Below the pieces are notes generated by a model, which had not been told where the DNA came from, did not search any database, and saw only the letters and a program-made list of their open reading frames with translations. From assembly GCA_022360235.1 (NCBI GenBank), contig JAKSDE010000065.1:1-8632 (forward strand): a stretch of 8,632 bases of DNA, in the 5' to 3' direction. Below are positions 1 to 5,729 of the stretch, in pieces. The DNA comes from Cytophagales bacterium. Its GTDB lineage: Bacteria; Bacteroidota; Bacteroidia; Cytophagales; Amoebophilaceae. The translations under genes were made by a program, and so were the position numbers. Numbering within the stretch: position 1 is the stretch's first letter; each line of letters opens with the position of its first letter.

Positions 1-501
1 GGAGAGCAGCTCGACAGGAAGCAAGGCACTCGGCAAGGAGGAGTACTGAGTCCCTTATTGGCCAATATCTTCATGCATCATGGCTTTGATACGTGGATGA
101 AAAGACAGTTTCCCCCAGTGAAGTTTGAACGTTTCGCCGATGATGTACTAGTGCATTGCAGTTCGCTCCATCAAGCGGAGCAATTGCTGGGATCGATCAA
201 GGCCAGGTTCAAAGAATGTGGTCTTGAATTACATGGAGAGAAGACGAAGCTAGTGTATTGCAAGGATGGGAATCGAACAGGGTCTTATGCTCATGAAAGT
301 TTTGATTTTCTAGGATTCCCCTTTCGCCCTGGCTCATCGAAGAATAAGTGGGGCAAGCCGTTCGTTAATTTCATGCCAGCAATAAGCAATCAAGCAGTGA
401 AACGAATCGAGAATTCCCCTTGCCTACTCGGCGAAAGAGCCTGTAGGGACACCCACAAGCTCCGACCTACCCGACGTAAAACCGTATTGAATACTTGTTA
501 A
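1..501 (+). pseudogene. ltrA: Group II intron reverse transcriptase/maturase, 3' part, truncated
   Basis: Frame 1 is open from the first base, so the gene enters from the left edge; the TTG at 58 is internal, not a start. Visible reverse-transcriptase motifs are RT-4 (QGGVLSPLLANIF, codons 12-24), the catalytic RT-5 box as FADD (133-144; usually YADD), RT-6 (GLELHGEKTK, with a following VYC) and RT-7 (FDFLGFPFRP). This order and wording match the retrohoming proteins of bacterial group II introns. After NQAVKRI (to about 408) family members continue into the X/maturase domain, often with an HNH endonuclease. Here the frame instead runs through about 30 unrelated, Cys- and Arg-containing residues to TAA. 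The 409-480 tail is clearly GC-richer than the following spacer, which suggests an illegitimate junction or insertion. Without domain X the protein should not support splicing, so I call it a broken copy. No domain V-like intron RNA is seen downstream. Family assignment is secure; the origin of the tail is unknown. Confidence 0.88.
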
Positions 502-555
502 GGACCGGCTATTTAGCTACTATAGCGCAAATTTTTGAGCAGATAGGGGCTTTGA

Positions 556-572
556 AGCTAAGTTCGTTAGCT
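556..572. repeat. Small inverted repeat AGCTAA-GTTCG-TTAGCT in the RT-manC spacer
   Basis: The 6-bp arms AGCTAA (556-561) and TTAGCT (567-572) are perfect and enclose a 5-base loop. The right arm lies within TTAGCTACT (567-575), which also occurs directly at 513-521, 46 bases upstream. ACTTTTATAT follows the stem, so it could be a weak terminator for the broken element, or debris from an element end. The rest of the 502-697 spacer has no clear promoter; TATTTTG at 631-637 only approximates the Bacteroidota -7 box. Confidence 0.3.
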
Positions 573-697
573 ACTTTTATATAGCAAGCAAAAGTAAGGC
601 ACTAAAGGTGGCAAAGTAATTTATTTCTTTTATTTTGCGAGCTAATAGTTTACCATCCTATGCCATGGGATACATGAATCATAAATTTTAACACTTG

Positions 698-1777
698 ATG
701 CAACACGATAACGATCACTTAATCGTCATGGCTGGTGGCATGGGCAAACGATGCTGGCCTTTTAGTAGAAAGAACTTTCCTAAACAGTTTCATGATCTGC
801 TGGGAAGAGGAAAGAGTCTTTTACAATGCACTGTAGCGCGATTTGAAAAGCTGATTAAGCCGGAAAATATATGGGTAGTTACGCACTGTCACTATGCAGA
901 CATCGTTAAGCAGCAACTTCCTTTTGTAGCGGAAAGCCAAATCTTATTAGAGCCTCTCGTCAAGAATACGGCTCCTTGTATTGCTTATGCTTGCTACAAG
1001 ATAGCTGTCCGCCATCCAGCGGCTAACTTGGTAATCACGCCTGCTGATCATATAATAGAAAATATAGCTTTGTTTACCGAGACAATCCAACTGGCCTTAA
1101 CAGCCACTGCAGAAGCTAATCAGCTAGTCATCTTAGGAGTAGCGTGTACTAAGCCAGAAATAGGCTACGGCTATATCGAGTTTGTGCAACCCGAGACAAA
1201 GGTTATTAAAAAAGTGAGCCGCTTTGTAGAAAAACCTACCCAAGAAAAAGCAGAAACCTACTTCGCTCAAGAGAATTACGCGTGGAATACTGGCATTTTT
1301 GTAGGTAATGTTACTACCTTTATAAAAAGCTACCAGCAGTATCTACCCGATATGAATGAGGCTTTTGAAAAGGGAAAGCAACACTTGCATACGGCTAAAG
1401 AGCCATCCTTTATCGAAGAAGCTTATCAAAGGCTTCCGAACTTATCTTTTGATCAGGGTGTTTTAGAGAAAGCAACTAATATTTATGGGATCGTAGGGGA
1501 ATGGGGCTGGTCAGATATAGGTACTTGGAGGGCACTTTATGAATATTCGACCAAGGATAAGGAGGCGAATGTTATTCAGGGTAATGTGGTGGCGGTAGAC
1601 ACAAAACAGTGTATGATCAAGAATACGGCTAACACACTCATTGCTACGTATAGGGTGAAGGATTTGATCATTGCCCAACACGACAAGGTGATTATGATAT
1701 GCCCTCAAGGGCAAGAACAAAAGGTAAAAACACTCGTAGACCATGTAACAGCGAGGAAAGGAAAAGACTATGTATAA
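698..1777 (+). CDS. manC: Mannose-1-phosphate guanylyltransferase (GDP-mannose pyrophosphorylase)
   Basis: This cytoplasmic enzyme makes GDP-mannose and pyrophosphate from mannose-1-phosphate and GTP, supplying mannose (and GDP-fucose-type sugars) for lipopolysaccharide, capsule or protein glycans. The 359-residue product is a single nucleotidyltransferase domain, the usual length for the short type without a fused phosphomannose isomerase. Visible motifs are the nucleotide-binding signature AGGMGKRCWPFSRKNFPKQF (12-31), PADH (115-118) whose Asp should bind the metal, FVEKP (176-180) that contacts the sugar phosphate, NTGIF (197-201), and WSDIGTW (271-277). The C-terminal 60 residues resemble the short beta-helix tail of the family. 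I chose ATG 698 over the adjoining TTG 695 because ATG is the stronger start and gives the normal N-terminus; no Shine-Dalgarno is seen, as is common in Bacteroidota. It lies 28 bp ahead of the DUF4301 gene, so the two are probably co-transcribed. No enzymes making mannose-1-phosphate are in the window. Confidence 0.95.
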   Translation: MQHDNDHLIVMAGGMGKRCWPFSRKNFPKQFHDLLGRGKSLLQCTVARFEKLIKPENIWVVTHCHYADIVKQQLPFVAESQILLEPLVKNTAPCIAYACYKIAVRHPAANLVITPADHIIENIALFTETIQLALTATAEANQLVILGVACTKPEIGYGYIEFVQPETKVIKKVSRFVEKPTQEKAETYFAQENYAWNTGIFVGNVTTFIKSYQQYLPDMNEAFEKGKQHLHTAKEPSFIEEAYQRLPNLSFDQGVLEKATNIYGIVGEWGWSDIGTWRALYEYSTKDKEANVIQGNVVAVDTKQCMIKNTANTLIATYRVKDLIIAQHDKVIMICPQGQEQKVKTLVDHVTARKGKDYV

Positions 1778-1805
1778 ATTTTTTTCAATATAAACTTTTT
1801 TTTTA

Positions 1806-3347
1806 ATGGATAAACATTTCTCAAAGAAAGATCAGGCAGCCATCTTAAAGAGGGGCTTGTCTATAGAAAAAGTCTCACAGCAACTTCGACAACTCAAGGA
1901 AGGTATTCCACCCATCCACGTAGAACGTGCTTGTACGCTTAAGGATGGTATTCAGGTAATAGAGGAGGTAGAAAAACAAGCCAGGAATTACGAACGATGG
2001 TCATCAAAAGCCAAGGTAGTAAAATTTATCCCTGCCTCTGGCGCTGGGAGCCGCTTATTTCAGCCTTGGTACGACCTGTATAATGGCTTATTGGAGGCAC
2101 AAACTGCCAGCCGGGAACATGAAGCGCACCTGCTGATGCGTCTATTACCGTACCTCCCTTTTTATAAACCGCTATGCGATCTTTTAACGGGCTATACGTT
2201 GGACGAACTCATTGAACAGAAAGCATATACATTCATCTTAAAAAAACTCCTCTTTAAGGAAGGACTTGGCCTGGGCGTACTACCCAAAGCTTTAGTTCCT
2301 TTCCATGCTTATAAAAACAAGGTACGTACTGCTTTAGAAGAACATTTGGTAGAAGGTGCTTACACTGGTGTAGGTAAGGGAGATCTCGTATATCTCCATT
2401 TGACCATATTAAAGGAGCATACCCAAGCTGTTGAAGCACATATACAACAAGTAGAAGCTACCTATGCAAAGGCGTTTTATGTGAAGTATGTCATTCACCT
2501 TGCGTATCAAGCAGCTTATACAGACACAATTGTTGCTGATGAATCAGGGGTGCCTTTCAGAACAAAAACAGGGGAACTCCTGTTTCGCCCTGGCGGTCAC
2601 GGAACGCTCTTGGATGAATTGAACAGTATATCGGCTGATATGATTTTTATCAAAAATATTGATAATGTTGCACGTGATTCATCAATGAAGTCTCATAGCT
2701 TGCATCAAAAAGCCTTGGCAAGCTACTTACTTCAAGTCAGGGAAACTATTTTCCAGTATTTACGCGTATTGCCTAGCCTCCATCGCAAGGAGCAACTTGA
2801 CCCCATCATTGCTTTTTTAAAAAATACACTTTGTTGTCTGTTGCCTGAAGCAGTGTTGCAGGGAGACTTTGCCTCACTCAAGACTACTATCTTTAACAAA
2901 CTTAACCGTCCTATTCGTGTATGTGGCATGGTTATAAATAGAGGTGTCAGGGAAGGGGGTGGCCCTTTCTGGGTGAAGCAAGCGGATGGTTCGCTAGCAC
3001 TTCAGATTGTTGAAAGTACACAGCTTGATCTTACAGAAAAAAGACAAAAACAAATTTATCAGTCTGCTACGTACTTCAACCCTGTAAACATCGTTTGCTG
3101 TACGCAAGATTACCAAGGGAAAAAATTTGACTTAAAGAAATTTCAAAATGAACAGGCAGGCATTATTACCTACAAATCTATAGAAGGTAAAAAGGTGAAA
3201 GTGCTTGAGTATCCTGGCTTGTGGAATGGCGCGATGTATGATTGGAATACTATTTTCGTGGAGATGCCTTTGTTTACATTTAATCCTGTGAAAGAGGTAA
3301 CTGATTTATACGACCCTCCTTACACGCTAGAGGAGATAGTGATTTAA
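1806..3347 (+). CDS. DUF4301 family protein, possible sugar nucleotidyltransferase
   Basis: This 513-residue protein matches the uncharacterised DUF4301 family in length and landmarks: FIPASGAGSRLF (74-85), a Gly-rich CGMVINRG...GGGPFWV block (373-390), ATYFNPV (421-427), and a C-terminal PGLWNGAMYDWNTIFVE (470-486) followed by FNPVKEV. No signal peptide or membrane segment is visible, so it should be cytoplasmic. Three segments recall UDP-sugar pyrophosphorylases (the UGP/UAP type): PASGAGSR in the place of the GGxGTR loop, PGGHGTLLDEL (262-272) like PPGHGDIY, and FIKNIDNV (281-288) like FVSNIDNL. A nucleotide-sugar role is therefore an inference, supported by manC 28 bp upstream. The start is ATG 1806, directly after a run of nine T (1796-1804) that could vary in length without altering the frame. 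The gene looks intact. The family call is firm; the function is not. Confidence 0.88.
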   Translation: MDKHFSKKDQAAILKRGLSIEKVSQQLRQLKEGIPPIHVERACTLKDGIQVIEEVEKQARNYERWSSKAKVVKFIPASGAGSRLFQPWYDLYNGLLEAQTASREHEAHLLMRLLPYLPFYKPLCDLLTGYTLDELIEQKAYTFILKKLLFKEGLGLGVLPKALVPFHAYKNKVRTALEEHLVEGAYTGVGKGDLVYLHLTILKEHTQAVEAHIQQVEATYAKAFYVKYVIHLAYQAAYTDTIVADESGVPFRTKTGELLFRPGGHGTLLDELNSISADMIFIKNIDNVARDSSMKSHSLHQKALASYLLQVRETIFQYLRVLPSLHRKEQLDPIIAFLKNTLCCLLPEAVLQGDFASLKTTIFNKLNRPIRVCGMVINRGVREGGGPFWVKQADGSLALQIVESTQLDLTEKRQKQIYQSATYFNPVNIVCCTQDYQGKKFDLKKFQNEQAGIITYKSIEGKKVKVLEYPGLWNGAMYDWNTIFVEMPLFTFNPVKEVTDLYDPPYTLEEIVI

Positions 3348-3790
3348 ATAAAGACAGCAGCGCAACTTGCGTTAGTACAACAAACTTACTGGATAACCTA
3401 TATCGGACCTGTAGAAAACTAGGTCGTGTCGTCAATGAATCTTCGCTTCTTTATTTTAGAATACACACTTAAGCCACCCCATGAATTCAGGAATAGTTAT
3501 AGGCTCAGCCTTGACCATTCTGGGTATCAGTTCATGAAAAGACACTTTTTTCTGCTTAATCCTATTAAACTTGTAACAAGCTTCTAGGTTAAAAAATTTT
3601 TTAGAAAAATCTATCATGTTGTTATCTGTCAACCTTTTAATGCAACTTTTAGTTAAAAATCTCAATTTAAGCATCTCTTAAGTGTTCGATAGGCGTGTTA
3701 TTCTAATTGATTGAAATTAAAATTCCGCGTATAAAAACCGTTTTTAAAAAACCAAAGGAGAGGTACCTTTTTACTTTTCATATTCTATAT
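3348..3790. other. Spacer without a recognisable gene
   Basis: This AT-rich stretch between the DUF4301 gene and the tRNA promoter holds no gene I recognise. GACCT (3406-3410) and AGGTC (3421-3425) form a weak 5-bp hairpin without a T-tract, so a terminator for the manC unit is not clearly visible. A 72-codon frame lies on the minus strand at 3456-3674, but it is rich in Lys, Phe and Ile and matches nothing I know. Two symmetric sites sit near the right end: TAAAAACCGTTTTTA (3732-3746) and AAAGG (3754-3758) with CCTTT (3766-3770), the latter containing the palindrome AGGTACCT. Confidence 0.5.
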
Positions 3791-3798
3791 TACCTTTG
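3791..3798 (+). promoter_or_regulatory. -7 promoter element TACCTTTG for tRNA-Lys
   Basis: TACCTTTG matches the Bacteroidota housekeeping -7 consensus TAnnTTTG exactly. It lies 20 bases before the tRNA's first base, so transcription should start near 3803-3806 and leave a leader of about 13-16 bases. The -33 region is only T-rich (CTTTTTACTTTTC, 3767-3779) and has no clean TTG. The short distance to a certain RNA gene is what makes this site credible. Confidence 0.65.
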
Positions 3799-3802
3799 CA
3801 GC

Positions 3803-3923
3803 ATTGCTATAAAGGGTTGATTCCGTAGCTCAGTTGGTAGAGCATCTCCCTTTTAAGGAGAGGGTCCTGGGTTCGAGACCCAGCGGAATCACAAAATATT
3901 TTCATAAACCCTTGAATAGCAAT
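3803..3923 (+). repeat. Complementary tRNA leader and trailer (pre-tRNA stem)
   Basis: The leader ATTGCTAT (3803-3810) is the exact reverse complement of ATAGCAAT (3916-3923), and AAGGGTT (3812-3818) of AACCCTT (3907-3913). The two helices, 8 and 7 bp, are separated by one unpaired A (3811) opposite GA (3914-3915). They bring the ends of the precursor together around the tRNA and its 15-base proximal trailer. The helix begins where transcription is expected to start. It could guide end processing or act as a terminator-like or protective structure; the role is inference. Confidence 0.6.
3819..3891 (+). tRNA. trnK: tRNA-Lys, anticodon TTT
   Basis: The 73-base cloverleaf folds without a mismatch: acceptor GATTCCG/CGGAATC, D-arm GCTC/GAGC with loop AGTTGGTA, anticodon stem TCTCC/GGAGA with loop CTTTTAA, five-base variable loop GGGTC, and T-arm CTGGG/CCCAG with loop TTCGAGA. 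The anticodon TTT (3852-3854) reads AAA and AAG lysine codons, U34 normally being modified. The discriminator base is A3891. The CCA end is not encoded (CAA follows), so it must be added after transcription. The gene stands alone, with its own promoter. Confidence 0.98.
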
Positions 3924-4209
3924 AAGCTATAATTATACGTTTAATTTTTAACGGTCTTATTTTCCGTCAATTTTTCCCCTATAGTAGTCACCCCTTAACC
4001 TAACAGTTATAACTAGACTGACAGAAATTTTCACTACAGCACTAACTATTGCTAATGACGCTTTTTCTCCTTGCTCTTTCTCGTCAGAAAGTGAAATAAA
4101 ATTTTGCCCATCAATTTATTAGCTTTGTCTAGGAGGCTTGAAGGAAACTTTCAATATATTTTCATCGGTTTAAGCGAAGCAACATCTAATATATATAGTT
4201 AGTTTACTG
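3892..4209. other. Spacer between tRNA-Lys and the outer-membrane protein gene
   Basis: Apart from the trailer half of the tRNA stem (3907-3923) and the promoter-like site at 4120-4127, this AT-rich spacer holds nothing I can name. ACGG...CCGT just before a CAATTTTT run (about 3950-3975) might end the tRNA transcript, but the stem is only 4 bp. TTGAA (4138-4142) and TTCAA (4150-4154) could form a small hairpin in the leader of the next gene. I see no reading frame that resembles a gene. Confidence 0.5.
4120..4127 (+). promoter_or_regulatory. Possible -7 element TAGCTTTG for the outer-membrane protein gene
   Basis: TAGCTTTG fits TAnnTTTG exactly and lies 82 bases before the ATG at 4210. A TTTG at 4103-4106 could serve as the -33 box, but its 13-base spacing is shorter than the roughly 19-20 usual in Bacteroidota. 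The prediction therefore rests mainly on the -7 match. Confidence 0.35.
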
Positions 4210-5370
4210 ATGAGCTACTCAACTAAAAGACATAAATTATGGCTAATCATAGTATCCTTACTATTGACTTTTCCTGTCTATGCACAACTTAACAACCATG
4301 TGTTTGAAGATCGCTTAGCGATGGACAGTAGTAAGAGTAGACAATTATTTTTAGGCGTCAACACATTAAGTTTTATTAGAAATACCGAGTATTTTAACAA
4401 AATTGTGAAGGGAGAGACACTGTTAGGATATCAAATAAGCCCTTACTTGAGTTTTTATCCATCTACTAATTTACGGATAGATGCAGGGGTGTTTGTCAGA
4501 AAAGATTTGGGTGCTCCTCAGTTCTTTACAAAAGTTGAACCTATTTTCACCATCAAGTATCAGCAGAATTTCTTTGCGCTGTTGTTTGGCAATATTGAGG
4601 GAAGTCTCAACCATCGACTCATTGAACCGCTTTATGATTTCGAACGAGTGCTTCTTGGAAGACTAGAAAACGGATTTCAGTTACAATATATCAATGAACA
4701 CATTTTCCTAGATACTTGGTTAGACTGGCTTGCTTTATTCAACAAAAAGGATTCGCTCCCTGAAGAATTTGTCTCAGGGATGTCATTTTATTATGCGTTT
4801 ATCAATCATCCGAGATTTGTCTTACAACTACCCACCCAATTTCTATTATACCATTCAGGAGGCCAAGGGCTTAACTTCAATATATATAATTTATTCTTTG
4901 GTGCCATAGGAGGAAACTTTCGTTTTAATATAAGTCCGCATAATTTTCTTCAAGAGGTGTCTCTTGAAAATTATTACGTAGTCAACCGGTATAGTGGAGC
5001 AGTGTTGCGTCCTTTTTTAAAAGGAGAAGGCTTTTATTCAAATCTAACTTTTAAAACAAAACGTTTTAATGTGATAGGGAGCTACTGGCGTGGGAATGGC
5101 TTCTCATCAGAAAATCTAGGTGGATTACTTTACCAATCTGTCTCTATTATAGATAAGCAAGTCAATCATAGTGAACAACTAAGAACGCTTTGTATACTGC
5201 GCTTCCTCTATGATTGGCCGTTGACTGATGAGCTAACTATCTCGCTGCGGTTTGAGCCCTATTATGATTTTAACAACAGCCTCTTTGAGCATACAGAAGG
5301 TTTCTATATCAATTATCGCCCTTATTTTGGTGGCTATTCAGCAAGACAAGGCGCAAAGCATCTACCCTGA
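4210..5370 (+). CDS. Exported protein, probable outer-membrane beta-barrel, function unknown
   Basis: The 386-residue product starts with a classic signal peptide: Lys/Arg at positions 6-9, a hydrophobic core LWLIIVSLLLTFPVYA (10-25) and a Sec-type VYA|Q cleavage site after Ala25. The mature part has no long hydrophobic helix. It has many short alternating strands rich in Phe, Tyr and Leu, separated by turns with Asn, Gly and Asp, for example FALLFGNIEG, ENGFQLQYI, FVLQLPTQFLLY, and FYINYRPYF near the end. That pattern is typical of a transmembrane beta-barrel, and similar uncharacterised proteins are common in Bacteroidota. Barrel proteins usually end in an aromatic residue. Here FYINYRPYF is followed by 13 mostly polar residues (GGYSARQGAKHLP), so the natural C-terminus may have been altered by a small frameshift. 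The gene is flanked by long spacers and appears to be transcribed alone. Export is well supported, the barrel fold is likely, and the role is unknown. Confidence 0.8.
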   Translation: MSYSTKRHKLWLIIVSLLLTFPVYAQLNNHVFEDRLAMDSSKSRQLFLGVNTLSFIRNTEYFNKIVKGETLLGYQISPYLSFYPSTNLRIDAGVFVRKDLGAPQFFTKVEPIFTIKYQQNFFALLFGNIEGSLNHRLIEPLYDFERVLLGRLENGFQLQYINEHIFLDTWLDWLALFNKKDSLPEEFVSGMSFYYAFINHPRFVLQLPTQFLLYHSGGQGLNFNIYNLFFGAIGGNFRFNISPHNFLQEVSLENYYVVNRYSGAVLRPFLKGEGFYSNLTFKTKRFNVIGSYWRGNGFSSENLGGLLYQSVSIIDKQVNHSEQLRTLCILRFLYDWPLTDELTISLRFEPYYDFNNSLFEHTEGFYINYRPYFGGYSARQGAKHLP

Positions 5371-5616
5371 AGAGCTAAAAGGATATTTTATAGTAACAAA
5401 AAAATGCAGAAGTAGATAAAAAAGATGTAAAGGAAGCGGAAGCAATGTAGGGAAGAATCCCGCCAACACAAAAGGAGAGAGCGTAAATGTCTAGCTCAGC
5501 AAGGCACCTTAGCGTTAAAAACAAGTTATCGAGAAGAACACAAAAGGACAATAACAAAAGTCAGTAATATATAACATCAAGCAAAGCTTAACCGCACATC
5601 AACAAAAAGAAAGAAT

Positions 5617-5624
5617 TATATTTG
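5617..5624 (+). promoter_or_regulatory. Likely -7 element TATATTTG of the ccmF promoter
   Basis: TATATTTG matches TAnnTTTG exactly and lies 106 bases before the chosen ccmF start, giving a leader of roughly 100 bases. No clear TTG is seen at the -33 distance. A second, imperfect candidate (TACTTTG, 5640-5646) lies just downstream, and the TTTG of the first site could act as its -33 box, though the spacing would be short. Confidence 0.4.
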
Positions 5625-5677
5625 TGTCATAATATTATATACTTTGCATAAGCTTATCTCAAGACAAGGGAGGGAGA

Positions 5678-5713
5678 ATGTTTATGGCTGTTGTTGTAGG
5701 GATTGGCAGGTAA
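5678..5713 (+). CDS. Possible 11-codon leader peptide before ccmF
   Basis: ATG 5678 follows the purine tract AAGGGAGGGAGA, which is an unusually strong Shine-Dalgarno-like sequence for this window. It encodes MFMAVVVGIGR and stops at TAA 5711-5713, 16 bases before the ccmF ATG at 5730. The size and position suit a translated leader that feeds ribosomes to ccmF. There is no run of regulatory codons that would indicate attenuation. A frame this short can easily arise by chance, so confidence is low. Confidence 0.2.
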   Translation: MFMAVVVGIGR

Positions 5714-5729
5714 AAGAAGGAAAAATAGT

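Larger units (their letters stand above)
5371..5729. other. Purine-rich spacer ahead of ccmF
   Basis: This spacer is strongly A/G-rich on the + strand from about 5371 to 5600. It contains no recognisable gene, only two tiny frames. One is a 26-codon basic peptide at 5487-5567, with AAGGAGAGA upstream. The other is an 11-codon leader at 5678-5713. The right-hand part holds the likely ccmF promoter. The long minus-strand frame here is simply the antisense of the purine-rich tract. Confidence 0.5.

Noticed and set aside
627..640. TATTTTGCG as a manC promoter
   Set aside because: It has one base too few between TA and TTTG and no -33 partner, so it does not meet the consensus.
695..700. TTG at 695 as the manC start
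   Set aside because: The ATG directly after it is the stronger start and gives the normal family N-terminus.
1511..1744. Minus-strand frame inside manC
   Set aside because: It is the antisense shadow of a well-conserved gene and has no family resemblance.
3361..3375. CGCAACTTGCG as a terminator after the DUF4301 gene
   Set aside because: Only 4 bp can pair around a realistic loop and no T-tract follows.
5375..5557. Minus-strand 60-codon frame rich in Phe, Leu and Ser
   Set aside because: It arises from reading the purine-rich spacer backwards; there is no start context and no known domain.
5703..5729. TTG at 5703 as the ccmF start
   Set aside because: It would add a basic MAGKRRKNS stretch before the family's usual N-terminus, while ATG 5730 has AGAAGG at a fitting distance.
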